A model generated the notes under the pieces. That model ran no database searches and was not told the DNA's origin. It was given only the letters and a program-made list of their open reading frames with translations. Of a stretch of DNA of 64,000 bases, positions 42,982 to 57,568 are shown one piece after another. The position numbers and the translations under genes were made by a program. Origin of the DNA: Halolamina litorea (GTDB lineage: Archaea; Halobacteriota; Halobacteria; Halobacteriales; Haloferacaceae). Position 1 is the stretch's first letter, and every line of letters starts with the position of its first letter. The DNA lies in NCBI RefSeq assembly GCF_026616205.1, contig NZ_JANHGR010000001.1, positions 1,550,001 through 1,614,000 of the forward strand. The letters run 5' to 3'.

Positions 42982-44984
42982 TTCGCGTCCTTGATCGCTT
43001 CGAACGCCTCGGGGTTCTCCATCGAGGAGAGGTCACCCGGGTCCTCGCCGCGGTAGGCGGCGCCGATGGCCCGTCGGATCACTTTCCCCGACTGGGTCTT
43101 CGGGAAGGCGTCGACGAACAGTACCTCCCGCGGACGGAACGGCTTGCCGTGTTCCTCGCCGACGAGCGCGCGGAGGTCCTCCCGGAGGTCGTCGCTCGGT
43201 TCGGCGCCGGGTTCGAGGACGACGTAGGCGACGACGGCGGTCCCGGTGGTGTCGTCGGGGACGCCGACGGCGGCGGCCTGATTCACGGCGTCGTGCTCGA
43301 CGAGCACGGCCTCGATCTCGGCGGGGCCGACCTTCCGGCCCGCGACGTTGAGCGCGTCGTCGGCGCGGCCGTGGAGGAACCAGAAGCCGTCCGCGTCCTG
43401 CTGGGCGAAGTCCCCGTGGTCCCAGAGGTCCGGCCACGTCGACCAGTACTCCTCCAGATAGCGCTCGTCGCCCGACCAGAGGCTCTTGGTCATCGACGGA
43501 CAGGAGTCCCGCGCCACGAGGAATCCCCGCTCGTGGTCGTCCTTGACGGAGTTCCCGTCGGCGTCGACGATGTCGATGTCCATGCCGAGGCCGGGGCCGC
43601 CGAGCGTGCCGGGCTTGAGGTCGTTGATCGGCATGGGCATGAGGAAGCAGCCACAGATCTCGGTGCCCCCGGAGATGTTGATGATCGGCGCCTCGCCGCC
43701 GCCGACGTGTTCGTAGAACCAGACCCACGTCTCGGGGTCCCACGGCTCCCCGGTGGAACCGAGGATTCTGAGGCTGGAGAGGTCGTAGGAGTCGACCACG
43801 TCGTCACCGTGCTTACGGAGCGCGCGGATCGCCGTCGGCGAGACGCCGAAGGTGGTGATCCCGTGCTCCTCGATCATCTCCCAGAAGCGCCCGGGGTGCG
43901 GGTGGTCGGGCGCGCCCTCGTACATGACCGTCGTGCCCGCGAAGTGGTGGTTCCCGATCAGCGTCCACGGGCCCATCATCCAGCCGATGTCGCTGACCCA
44001 GAAGAAGCGGTCGCCGGGTTGCTGGTCGAAGCCGAAGTGGATCTCCTTAGCACACTGCATCAGGACGCCGGCGTGGGTGTGGACGATCCCTTTCGGCTCG
44101 CCCGTCGTGCCCGAGGAGTAGAGCAGCATCGACTCCTGATCGGACGGCAGGGATTTGGTGGCGTACTCGCCGTCCTGCGGCGCAACGGCGTCGGCCCACC
44201 ACGCGTCACGGTCGTCGTCCCACGGCACGTCGGCGTTGGGGTCCGCACGGGAGTCGAGTCGGTCGAAGACCACCACGTCCTCGACGTGGCCGGCCTCCTC
44301 GATGGCCTCGTCGGCGCTCCCCTTCAGGCGGATCGGGCTCCCCCGGCGGTAGAAGCCATCGCCGGTGAACAGCACCGAGGGCTCGGCGTCGTCGATGCGC
44401 GTCGCCGTCGCCTCAACGCCGAACCCCGAGAAGATCGGGACCGCGATGGCGCCGACCTTGAAACAGCCATAGAGGATCGAGATGACCTCGGGAACCATCG
44501 GCATGTAGAGCCCGACCGTGTCGCCGGTCTCGACGCCGGCGTCTTCGAGGTAGTTCGCCACACGGTTGGCCTGCCGGTAGAGGTCGTGGAAGGTGCGCTG
44601 GTCGACCTCGCCGTCCTCACCCTCCCAGATGCAGGCCACCTTGTTTCGCTCGGCCGCGTCGACCTCGGCGTAGCGGTCGAGTGTGTTGTGGGCGATGTTG
44701 ATCTCGCCGCCCGGGTACCAGTCGGTGAACTGCGGCCCGTCGGTGTCGTCCCGCACCGTCTCGTAGGGCTCGTAGAACTCCACGTCGAGGTAGTCGGGCA
44801 TCTCGTCCCAGAACCAGTCGACGCCCGACTCGGGTTCGCCCTCGATCTCGGTCGTCGTGCGCTCGATGAGCGCCTCGTAGTCGTCGATGCCGTACGTCCG
44901 CATGAACTGCCAGACGTTGGTCGACTCCACGAACTCCCGGCTGGGCTCGTGGACGACTTCGTCGAAGCCCTCGGTCGCGTCCAT
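42978..44984 (-). CDS. Acetyl/acyl-CoA synthetase (AMP-forming)
   Basis: A 668-residue ligase that forms an acyl-AMP then acyl-CoA. The ATP loop is LLYSSGTTGEPKGIVH, further core motifs GSTGEPWDPETW and the hinge region GRADDALNVAGRKVGPAE follow, and the C-terminal catalytic lysine is in FPKTQSGKVIRR. Length and layout are like acetyl-CoA synthetase; the true acid substrate (acetate or a longer acid) is not certain. It is convergent with the half adenylation protein and divergent from the CPBP protease. Confidence 0.9.
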   Translation of the reverse strand: MDATEGFDEVVHEPSREFVESTNVWQFMRTYGIDDYEALIERTTTEIEGEPESGVDWFWDEMPDYLDVEFYEPYETVRDDTDGPQFTDWYPGGEINIAHNTLDRYAEVDAAERNKVACIWEGEDGEVDQRTFHDLYRQANRVANYLEDAGVETGDTVGLYMPMVPEVISILYGCFKVGAIAVPIFSGFGVEATATRIDDAEPSVLFTGDGFYRRGSPIRLKGSADEAIEEAGHVEDVVVFDRLDSRADPNADVPWDDDRDAWWADAVAPQDGEYATKSLPSDQESMLLYSSGTTGEPKGIVHTHAGVLMQCAKEIHFGFDQQPGDRFFWVSDIGWMMGPWTLIGNHHFAGTTVMYEGAPDHPHPGRFWEMIEEHGITTFGVSPTAIRALRKHGDDVVDSYDLSSLRILGSTGEPWDPETWVWFYEHVGGGEAPIINISGGTEICGCFLMPMPINDLKPGTLGGPGLGMDIDIVDADGNSVKDDHERGFLVARDSCPSMTKSLWSGDERYLEEYWSTWPDLWDHGDFAQQDADGFWFLHGRADDALNVAGRKVGPAEIEAVLVEHDAVNQAAAVGVPDDTTGTAVVAYVVLEPGAEPSDDLREDLRALVGEEHGKPFRPREVLFVDAFPKTQSGKVIRRAIGAAYRGEDPGDLSSMENPEAFEAIKDAN

Positions 44985-45090
44985 ACCTCGGGCGTTCCGG
45001 CGGCGGGGGGAAGTAACTTTCTCGACGGCGGGCGGGGAGTCGCCCGCGGGGAGTCAGCCCGGCCTGACGCCGTTCAGCCCCCGGCGATCA

Positions 45091-45099
45091 GGTTTATCT
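45091..45099 (+). promoter_or_regulatory. TATA-like box of the CPBP protease gene
   Basis: GGTTTATCT lies about 30 bases before the ATG at 45126, giving a very short leader. Confidence 0.5.
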
Positions 45100-45125
45100 G
45101 TCACTCAAACCAATAACGAAGAGAA

Positions 45126-45839
45126 ATGTCCACGAACTACCCTTCGACCCCGCGGGCGCTGCTGGAACTGGTGGCCCTGACCGTGGGGGTCTTCCTCGTC
45201 TCGCTCGTCGCCGGCGTCGCGTTCATCGTCCCGGTGCTCGCGCTCGGATACGGCATCGAGACGACGCTCGTTCTCGTCGGATCGACTGCCGTCGGCCAGT
45301 TGGCGATGTTCGGCCTCGGCTACGCGTATCGGCGCTACCGGGACGTCTCGGTGCCGATCGCGCTCCCCTCGCTGTTCCAGTTCGGCTACGTCGTCGGCGG
45401 CGTCGTCGTCGCCATCGCCTTGGCGATCGGACTCTCGGTACTGCTGACGACGCTGGGGCTGCTCCCCGGCTCAGTCATCAGCGATACGGCGACGACGAAC
45501 CCCACGTTCCTCCTCGGTCTGGCGGCGCTGTCGGTGGTCGTCGTCGCCCCCGTCGAGGAGTTCGTCTTCCGCGGCGTCGTCCAAGGGCGGCTCCGTGCCC
45601 GGTTCGGCGCGGTGCCGTCGATCATCGGCGCCAGCCTCCTGTTCGGCTCGCTGCACCTGGCGAACTACTCGGGCAACCCCGTGTCGATCGTCGCCGGCGC
45701 GCTCATGATCGCCGCGGTCGGCACCGTCTTCGGCGTCGTCTACGAGCGGACCGGGAACCTGCTCGTGCCGGTCCTGGTCCACGCGATCTACAACGTCATC
45801 CTGCTCGTGAGCAGCTACATCTCGATAACCGCCGTCTGA
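45126..45839 (+). CDS. CPBP family intramembrane metalloprotease
   Basis: A 237-residue membrane protein with about seven hydrophobic segments. The CPBP catalytic motifs are in place: EEFVFRG (double Glu with Arg), then FGSLHLAN, and the last His in VLVHAIYN. Such proteins cleave membrane-embedded prenylated or signal-type peptides; in bacteria some protect against bacteriocins. Substrate unknown. Transcribed alone, with the TATA-like box close upstream. Confidence 0.9.
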   Translation: MSTNYPSTPRALLELVALTVGVFLVSLVAGVAFIVPVLALGYGIETTLVLVGSTAVGQLAMFGLGYAYRRYRDVSVPIALPSLFQFGYVVGGVVVAIALAIGLSVLLTTLGLLPGSVISDTATTNPTFLLGLAALSVVVVAPVEEFVFRGVVQGRLRARFGAVPSIIGASLLFGSLHLANYSGNPVSIVAGALMIAAVGTVFGVVYERTGNLLVPVLVHAIYNVILLVSSYISITAV

Positions 45840-45972
45840 GCCACGGCGGCGGTCTCCCGCCGGGTCGAACTGGACGAAGCACCCGGTGGGCATCTCGGAG
45901 TTTGTAGAAATTGTGGAGTGTCCGAGCGGCGCAGACGCCGTGAACTGTCGAAACCCGATACCGGAAACCGGC

Positions 45973-45978
45973 AAAAAA
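45973..45978 (-). terminator. T-run terminator after gyrA
   Basis: On the reverse strand six T follow about 15 bases after the gyrA stop and precede a CCGG-TTT-CCGG stem. It is the likely transcription end of the gyrBA operon. Confidence 0.5.
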
Positions 45979-45991
45979 GCGGCGCGGGTTG

Positions 45992-50968
<4,977 letters not shown>

Positions 50969-51078
50969 GTCCGGACGGAGGGCCGCCGCCCGGAAAACCG
51001 CGGTGGCCACTGGGGGTGTCGGACCCCCCGAACCCGTCGTCGCCGTGGAGTTTCAGTTTCACCGAGCTACGAAAGGGA

Positions 51079-51086
51079 CTTTAAGG
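51079..51086 (+). promoter_or_regulatory. top6B: TATA-like box of top6B
   Basis: ACTTTAAG lies about 30 bases before the top6B ATG (51112), a typical haloarchaeal arrangement with almost no leader. Confidence 0.55.
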
Positions 51087-51111
51087 AACCGCCGGGTAGC
51101 CCGGGTACAGA

Positions 51112-53568
51112 ATGACCTCGCAGCAGACGACACTCGGCGAGGGCGCGACGACGGCCGAGGAGTTGGCCGAGAGTCAGCGCGAGATCTCCATCGCCGAGTT
51201 CTTCGAGAAGAACAAGCACATGCTCGGGTTCGACTCGGGCGCCCGGGGGCTGGTGACGGCCGTGAAGGAGGCCGTCGACAACGCCCTCGACGCGACCGAG
51301 GAGGCGGGCATCCGCCCCGACATCTACGTCGAAATCCGCGAGGTCGGCGACTACTACCGACTCGTGGTCGAGGACAACGGTCCCGGGATCACCAAAGAAC
51401 AGCTCCCGAAAGTGTTCGGGAAGCTCCTCTATGGCTCGCGGTTCCACTCCCGCGAACAGACCCGTGGCCAGCAGGGGATCGGTATCTCGGCGGCGGTGCT
51501 CTACTCCCAACTGACCTCCGGCAAGCCCGCGAAGATCACCTCCCGCACGCAGGGCAGCGCCGAGGCGGAGTACTTCGAACTCATCATCGACACGGACAGC
51601 AACGAACCCGAGATCCAGACCGAATCGACGACTTCGTGGGACCGCAGCCACGGCACCCGGATCGAGTTGGAGATGGAGGCCAACATGCGGGCCCGCGCGC
51701 AGCTCCACGACTACGTCAAACACACCGCGGTCGTCAACCCCCACGCCCGGATCGAACTCCGGGAACCCGGGCTCGACGAGCCGCTGAAGTTCGAGCGCGC
51801 GACCGACCAACTCCCCGCCGAGACGAAGGAGATCCGGCCCCACCCCCACGGCGTCGAACTGGGGACGCTGATCAAGATGCTCGGCGCGACGGACTCCTAC
51901 TCGGTCTCGGGGTTCATGCAGGAGGAGTTCACCCGTGTCGGGAAGAAGACCGCCGACAGCGTCATCGACGCCTTCCGGGACCGCCACTTCGGCCGCGAAC
52001 TCGGCTGGCCCGCCCGCAACGGTTCCCCCGGCGCCGACGTGACCGCCGACATCGAGGCCACGCTCCGGGAGGCCGTCTCGAACAAGGGCGCCGACGCGAC
52101 CGACACCTTCGCCGAACGGATCGCGAACAGCCTGACCGAGCGCGAGCGGACGAACTACTCGGCGGTCGTCGACATCGTCGCCACCGTCGCCGACGAGGTC
52201 GGCACCGAGACGGGCAAGACGTTCGGCTCGACGGTCCGGGAGAACGCGGTCGAGGCGGCGTGGACCGAACTCACCCGCGTCGGCGGCGACACGGAGGAGA
52301 ACGGCGACGGCCTCGACCGGCTGACGCCGACGCTGTACGAACTGGTCGACGACGCCACCTCGACGCGGAAGGACGACGCCGCGGTCCACGGGCTGGCCGA
52401 GCGACTGGCCGAGCGCCTCGTGGCCGCCGGCGACGACGGTCCCGACCGGATGCGGTTCACTCACTCGGCGCTGAAGGTGATCGTCGACGAGGCCGCCGAC
52501 ACCACCGAGGAGTACGACGAGGAGACGTTCGGCGACACCGCCCGGGAGAACGTCGTCGAGGCGCTTTGGAGCCGGATGGTCACGGTCCCGGACGACCCGC
52601 CGAACGTGACGGTCGTCGCCGAGGACCGCGACACCGCCTCGGAACTGCTCGAAGCGATGCGCGCGACGGACATCCTCGCGCCGCCGACGGACTGTCTGGC
52701 CCCGATCACCGAGGAACTGGTCGAGGCGGGGCTGCGAAAGGAGTACGACGCGGACTTCTACGCCGCCTCGACGCGTGACGCGGAGGTCCACGGCGGCGAC
52801 CCGTTCGTCGTCGAGGCCGGGATCGCCTACGGCGGCGAGATCGGCGCCGAGGGCAACGTCGAACTGCTGCGCTTTGCCAACCGCGTGCCGCTCGTCTACC
52901 AGCGCGGTGCGTGTGCGACGACCGACGTGGTCAAGCGGATCGGTTGGCGCAACTACGGGCTCGATCAGCCCGGCGGCTCGGGGATGCCCAGCGGCCCGGC
53001 GGTCATCTCGATCCACGTCGCCTCGACGAACGTCCCCTTCACCAGCGAGTCAAAGGACGCGCTGGCGTCGGTGCCGGCGATCGAGGACGAGATCGAACTC
53101 GCCATCCGCGAGGCCGCCCGCGAACTCAAGTCCTACCTCAACAAGCGCCGCTCGATGGCCAAGCGCCGGGAGAAACAGGACGTGCTCGGGCGCATCCTCC
53201 CCCAGATGGCCGAGAAGGTCTCCGAGGTCACCGGCCGGGAGTACCCCGACATCGAGGGGGCGATGGCCCGGATCATGAACAACATCGGCGTCGACCGCGA
53301 GCGCGATGACGACTCGGTGACGCTGACGGTCGAGAACCACTCCAGCCGGGGTGAGAGCCTGGAGATCACGGAGATCGTCTCCGCGGAGCCCGCGGCCCTC
53401 CCCGACGGCGTCGACGCCATCGAGGTCGACGACGAGTGGTTCATCAAGTGGAACCCCGAGGTCGGCTCGGGTGAGACGGTCGAACTGACGTACAGCCTAC
53501 CGAGCGACGCCGACGCCGACGCGAACGTCGACGGCGTCGACGCCGAGAAACTCACGGTGAACGCATGA
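51112..53568 (+). CDS. top6B: DNA topoisomerase VI subunit B
   Basis: An 818-residue GHKL ATPase subunit of archaeal topoisomerase VI. N-box ([11 protein letters not shown]), G1 (EDNGPGI) and G2 ([16 protein letters not shown]) motifs are clear, and the transducer lysine region lies later. A haloarchaeal insertion of some 200 residues (roughly 305-510, Asp/Thr-rich) lengthens it relative to other archaea. Subunit B dimerises with subunit A (53565), whose ATG overlaps its stop in ATGA. Together they relax and decatenate DNA. Confidence 0.97.
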   Translation: MTSQQTTLGEGATTAEELAESQREISIAEFFEKNKHMLGFDSGARGLVTAVKEAVDNALDATEEAGIRPDIYVEIREVGDYYRLVVEDNGPGITKEQLPKVFGKLLYGSRFHSREQTRGQQGIGISAAVLYSQLTSGKPAKITSRTQGSAEAEYFELIIDTDSNEPEIQTESTTSWDRSHGTRIELEMEANMRARAQLHDYVKHTAVVNPHARIELREPGLDEPLKFERATDQLPAETKEIRPHPHGVELGTLIKMLGATDSYSVSGFMQEEFTRVGKKTADSVIDAFRDRHFGRELGWPARNGSPGADVTADIEATLREAVSNKGADATDTFAERIANSLTERERTNYSAVVDIVATVADEVGTETGKTFGSTVRENAVEAAWTELTRVGGDTEENGDGLDRLTPTLYELVDDATSTRKDDAAVHGLAERLAERLVAAGDDGPDRMRFTHSALKVIVDEAADTTEEYDEETFGDTARENVVEALWSRMVTVPDDPPNVTVVAEDRDTASELLEAMRATDILAPPTDCLAPITEELVEAGLRKEYDADFYAASTRDAEVHGGDPFVVEAGIAYGGEIGAEGNVELLRFANRVPLVYQRGACATTDVVKRIGWRNYGLDQPGGSGMPSGPAVISIHVASTNVPFTSESKDALASVPAIEDEIELAIREAARELKSYLNKRRSMAKRREKQDVLGRILPQMAEKVSEVTGREYPDIEGAMARIMNNIGVDRERDDDSVTLTVENHSSRGESLEITEIVSAEPAALPDGVDAIEVDDEWFIKWNPEVGSGETVELTYSLPSDADADANVDGVDAEKLTVNA

Positions 53569-54662
53569 GCATCAAGGACACCAGCGACGAGGAGGCACGC
53601 GAACGGCTGATCGAGCTTGCCGCACAGTTCTACGACCAGTTCGCGGCCGGGGAGATCCCCCATCTGGACCTCCCGACCCGGACCAAGACGAACATCGAGT
53701 ACGACCCGCAGAAGAAAGTCTGGGTGTACGGCGACCGTACGTCGACGCGCTCGGCGAACTCCGTCGGCGGCGCCCGGAAGCTGCTGAAAGCGAGCTACGC
53801 GGTCGAGTTCCTCGCGAACCAGTTGGACGAGAACCGCTCGTCGACCCTGCGTGAACTCTACTACCTGAGTGAGTCCTGGGACAACGACGAGGCCCAGTTC
53901 AACAGTCAGGACGAGTCCAACGGCCTGATCGAGGACTTGGAGATCGCCACCGGCGTCACCCGCGAGGACTTCCACATGCGACCCGAGGAGTCCGGCGCGA
54001 AGGTGATGGGTCCGCTGAAGCTCCGCGAGCAGACCCGCCGGGGCGACCGGGACATCCACTGTCAGGACGACGTGGGCCAGGGCGGCTACCAGATCCCGAA
54101 CGACCCGGACACCATCGAGTTCCTCGACAACGACGCCGACTTCGTGATGTGTGTCGAGACCGGCGGGATGCGCGACCGACTCGTCGAGAACGGCTTCGAC
54201 GACGAGTACAACTGTCTGGTCGTCCACCTCGGCGGCCAGCCGGCCCGGGCGACCCGGCGGCTGACCAAGCGCCTGCACGACGAACTCGACCTGCCGGTCG
54301 TCGTCTTCTGTGACGGTGACCCGTGGTCCTACCGGATCTACGGCTCCGTGGCCTACGGCTCGATCAAGTCCGCCCACCTCTCGGAGTACCTCGCGACTCC
54401 TGAGGCCGACTACGTGGGCATCCGCCCACAGGACATCGTCGACTACGACCTGCCGACGGACCCGCTGGCGGACTCGGACATCAACGCACTGGAGTCCGAG
54501 CTGGAGGACCCGCGCTTCCAGAGCGAGTTCTGGGAGGAGCAGATCGAACTCCAACTCGACATCGGGAAGAAGGCCGAACAGCAGGCGCTGGCCTCGCGCG
54601 GCCTCGACTTCGTGACCGACACCTACCTCCCCGAGCGACTCGAGGAGATGGGCATCCTGTAG
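53565..54662 (+). CDS. top6A: DNA topoisomerase VI subunit A (Spo11-like)
   Basis: A 365-residue DNA-cleaving subunit. The catalytic tyrosine lies in [13 protein letters not shown], and Toprim acidic residues are in [12 protein letters not shown] and [16 protein letters not shown]. It makes the double-strand break and religates it. Length is standard. It follows top6B directly and no other gene is in the operon. Confidence 0.97.
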   Translation: MSIKDTSDEEARERLIELAAQFYDQFAAGEIPHLDLPTRTKTNIEYDPQKKVWVYGDRTSTRSANSVGGARKLLKASYAVEFLANQLDENRSSTLRELYYLSESWDNDEAQFNSQDESNGLIEDLEIATGVTREDFHMRPEESGAKVMGPLKLREQTRRGDRDIHCQDDVGQGGYQIPNDPDTIEFLDNDADFVMCVETGGMRDRLVENGFDDEYNCLVVHLGGQPARATRRLTKRLHDELDLPVVVFCDGDPWSYRIYGSVAYGSIKSAHLSEYLATPEADYVGIRPQDIVDYDLPTDPLADSDINALESELEDPRFQSEFWEEQIELQLDIGKKAEQQALASRGLDFVTDTYLPERLEEMGIL

Positions 54663-54719
54663 GCGGCGGTTCGTCCCGGTTGCTCCCCGTTTTTTGACCA
54701 CACCCCGTCAGCGACGCGT

Positions 54720-55856
54720 ATGGAGTTCCCCGACCCCCACGACGAGGGCGGCTTCGACCGCATCACCCCGGAAGAAGCGGGAATCGACGCCGACGCCGTC
54801 GAGAACGCCGTGACCTTCCACCTCACCCACGGCACGCCCGACGAAACCGTCCAGTACCACATGCCCGACCTCGAACCGTTCGACGAGACCGAGGGCGAAC
54901 TGGGCGGCTTCCTCGGGCCCGTTCCTGACCGCCGGGGCGGCCCCGCAGGGCTGATCCTGAAAAGCGGCGAGATCGTCGCCGAATGGGGCGACATCGAACG
55001 GGTCGACCACTGCTTCTCCTGTGCGAAATCGTTCCTGAGCATCGCCGGCGGCGTCGCGTGGGACCAGGGACGCTTCGACCTCGGGGATCGAGTGAAGAAA
55101 GATATAGCGGATGGCGGTTTCAAGAGCGACCACAACCGACAGATCACGTGGGAGCACCTGTTCCAACAGACCTCCGAGTGGGAAGGTGAGCTGTTCGACC
55201 GGCCGGACAGCATCGACCGCAACCGCGCAGTGGGGAAAACCGGCGGTCCGGGGAAAGAGGAGCCCCGGGATCTCGAAGAGCCGGGGACGTTCTGGGAGTA
55301 CAACGACGTGCGGATCAACCGCCTCGCGCTCTCGTTGCTGCGGCTGCACGCCAAACCCCTGCCGCGCGTGCTCGCCCACGAGGTGATGGACCCCATCGGC
55401 GCCAGCCGGACGTGGGAGTGGCACGGCTACTACAACTCCAAGGTCGACGTGGAGGGGCGGACGATGGAGTCCGTCTCCGGCGGCGGCCACTGGGGCGGCG
55501 GCTTCTGGTCGTCGACGACCGACCTCGCGCGGGCTGGCCACCTCCTCCTGAACGGCGGCGAGTGGGACGGCAAGCGCCTACTGAGCGAGGAGTGGGTCGA
55601 GAAGGCCACCGATCACTGCGACGTGTACGAGAACTACGGCTACCTGCTCTGGCTCAACACGAACCGGACGCTGTGGCCCTCGGCGCCCGAATCCGCCTAC
55701 GCGTTCCTCGGCCACGGGCAGAACGTGGTCTGGATCGACCCCGAACACGAACTGGTCGTCGTGCTGCGCTGGCTTGACCTCGCCGATGACCGCGGCGAAC
55801 GCGATGACCAGCCCAATCAGGACCGCTTCTTCGAGAAACTGCTGGCGGGGGTCTGA
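54720..55856 (+). CDS. Serine hydrolase of the beta-lactamase/penicillin-binding family
   Basis: A 378-residue serine hydrolase. The nucleophile motif is S100-C-A-K103 (CFSCAKSFLSIAGG), and the YxN-like element is in FWEYNDVRINRL; GHGQNVVW near the C-terminus is the KTG-equivalent HxG. No signal peptide or Tat motif, so it is cytoplasmic. Members act on diverse esters and amides, not necessarily beta-lactams; archaea lack the peptidoglycan target. Substrate unknown. Confidence 0.85.
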   Translation: MEFPDPHDEGGFDRITPEEAGIDADAVENAVTFHLTHGTPDETVQYHMPDLEPFDETEGELGGFLGPVPDRRGGPAGLILKSGEIVAEWGDIERVDHCFSCAKSFLSIAGGVAWDQGRFDLGDRVKKDIADGGFKSDHNRQITWEHLFQQTSEWEGELFDRPDSIDRNRAVGKTGGPGKEEPRDLEEPGTFWEYNDVRINRLALSLLRLHAKPLPRVLAHEVMDPIGASRTWEWHGYYNSKVDVEGRTMESVSGGGHWGGGFWSSTTDLARAGHLLLNGGEWDGKRLLSEEWVEKATDHCDVYENYGYLLWLNTNRTLWPSAPESAYAFLGHGQNVVWIDPEHELVVVLRWLDLADDRGERDDQPNQDRFFEKLLAGV

Positions 55857-55919
55857 GCCGATACCGGGGTCGTCGGAACACGACAGCCTTACGCCCCCGG
55901 TAGCCGGATCCTCGGGGGT

Positions 55920-56729
55920 ATGTCTGACGCCTCCGACGAGATGCAGTACCACGTCGAACTCGAACCCGGCGACGTCGCCGAGAGCGTCCTGCTCCCGGGG
56001 AACCCCGAGCGCCTCGACAAGATCACCCCCCACTGGGACGACCACGAGGAGGTCGCCTACCACCGCGAGTACCGCACGGCCACCGGCACCTACGACGGCG
56101 CCGACATCTCGGTCACCTCGACGGGGATCGGGTCCCCGTCGGCGGCCATCGCCGTCGAGGAACTCGCCCGCGTCGGCGCGGACACGTTCATCCGTGTCGG
56201 CTCCTGTGGCGCCATCCAGCCCGAGATGGACGTCGGCGACCTCGTCATCACCCGCGGGGCCGTCCGACAGGAGGGCACGAGCAAGGAGTACGTCCGCGAG
56301 GACTACCCCGCCGTCGCCGACGAGGAGGTCGTCTCCGCGCTGATCGCCGCCGCCGAGCGACTGGGCCACGACTACCACGTCGGCCTCACGATGTCCGCCG
56401 ACTCCTTCTACGCCGGACAGGGCCGCGAGGGGTTCGGGGGGTTCGAGGCCGCCGGCAGCGAGACGCTGGTCGAGGACCTCAAGGAGGCGAACGTCCTGAA
56501 CATCGAGATGGAGACCGCCGCCATCTGTACGCTCGCGAACGTCTACGGCCTGCGCGCGGGTGCGGTCTGTTCGGTGTTCGCGAACCGGACGACCGGCGAG
56601 TTCATGACCGAGGGCGAGTCCGTCGCCGCCGAGACGGCGAGTCTGGCGGTGAAGCTCCTGGCGAAGATGGACGAAGTCAAGGCGGAAGCCGGCGCCGACC
56701 GCTGGCACGCCGGCCTGAGTCTGGAGTAG
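55920..56729 (+). CDS. Uridine/nucleoside phosphorylase
   Basis: A 269-residue phosphorylase that splits a nucleoside with phosphate into base and ribose-1-phosphate. The phosphate site GNPERLDKI, the STGIGSPSAAIAVEE helix, RVGSCGAIQPEMDVGDLV and the nucleoside site NIEMETAAI all fit the uridine phosphorylase branch. It would feed pyrimidine salvage. Transcribed alone on this strand, 63 bases after the serine hydrolase; convergent with the methyltransferase. Confidence 0.92.
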   Translation: MSDASDEMQYHVELEPGDVAESVLLPGNPERLDKITPHWDDHEEVAYHREYRTATGTYDGADISVTSTGIGSPSAAIAVEELARVGADTFIRVGSCGAIQPEMDVGDLVITRGAVRQEGTSKEYVREDYPAVADEEVVSALIAAAERLGHDYHVGLTMSADSFYAGQGREGFGGFEAAGSETLVEDLKEANVLNIEMETAAICTLANVYGLRAGAVCSVFANRTTGEFMTEGESVAAETASLAVKLLAKMDEVKAEAGADRWHAGLSLE

Positions 56730-56738
56730 TTCGGCCTC

Positions 56739-57509
56739 TCACCCCGCGACAGCCCAGAACCGCACGCTTTGGGGGATCTCCCAGAGCACCTCGGGGGCGT
56801 CGCTCTCCTCGGGGTCGTTGTTCTCGACACGGTGGCTGTGGTGTTCGAACAGTCGTCGGACCTCGAAGCCGGCGTCGACGAGGCCGTTGTGGAGGTCCGC
56901 GACGGTGCGGTCGAACACCGTCAGCACCTCGTCGTAGCCCTCGTCGATCCGGATCTCCCGCGGGCCGGCGTCGACGTAGCTGTGTTCGAGCGTGCCCGAC
57001 GCCGGGTCCATCGCCTCGTGCAACGGATGCATCACGCTGAAGACGAACACGCCGCCCTCCCGGAGGACGCGGTGGGCCTCCGCGAACGCGCGGTCGACGT
57101 GTTCGACCATCTGGAACGCCGCCTCCGAGGAGGCCACGTCGAAGCGGTCGTCCGGCAGCGGGAGGTCGGTCACGTCGCCCTGTACGAACCGCGCGTCAAC
57201 CCCGTAGCGGTCACGGAGCCGGCGTGCGTGGCCGAGCTGTTCGCCCGAGAAGTCGACGCCGACGACGGGATCGGCTCCCAGTTGGGCGGTCCCGACGCTC
57301 CCCTGTCCGCCGCCACAGCCGAGTTCGACGTACGCCTCACCCTCGACGCCATCGAGGATCTGTGGCTGTGGCCCGCCCGGCGCGTCCTCGGCGAACGGCG
57401 ACGGCGCCGGCGGCAGTTCGCCCTCGTCGGTGTCCGAGCGCCAGATCGCCTGAAAGTCGTCGCTCCACTCGTCCCAGAGCCGGCGGTTCGACTGTCGGAG
57501 ATCGCTCAC
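56739..57509 (-). CDS. Class I SAM-dependent methyltransferase
   Basis: A 256-residue methyltransferase. SAM motif I is YVELGCGGGQGSVG (near residues 60-73), then VVGVDFSGEQLG, GDVTDLPLPDDRFDV and the post-motif LREGGVFVFSVMHP. Substrate unknown; a small-molecule target like quinones or sterol-like lipids is common for this build. I start at GTG 57509 because no ATG exists in the proper region and the residues match; a longer frame is Arg-rich and overlaps the glycosyltransferase. Confidence 0.85.
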   Translation of the reverse strand: MSDLRQSNRRLWDEWSDDFQAIWRSDTDEGELPPAPSPFAEDAPGGPQPQILDGVEGEAYVELGCGGGQGSVGTAQLGADPVVGVDFSGEQLGHARRLRDRYGVDARFVQGDVTDLPLPDDRFDVASSEAAFQMVEHVDRAFAEAHRVLREGGVFVFSVMHPLHEAMDPASGTLEHSYVDAGPREIRIDEGYDEVLTVFDRTVADLHNGLVDAGFEVRRLFEHHSHRVENNDPEESDAPEVLWEIPQSVRFWAVAG

Positions 57510-57568
57510 AGCGGACCCTGGTCGGGTAGTGGTATCAGTTTTCCGTCCGTTCGGCACGGGCCCACACG

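Noticed and set aside
43149-45116. Forward frame of about 655 codons opposite the acyl-CoA synthetase
   Set aside because: Mirror frame; the reverse strand holds all the adenylation motifs and this translation has none.
51067-53016. Reverse-strand frame of about 650 codons opposite top6B
   Set aside because: Mirror frame; top6B motifs lie on the forward strand.
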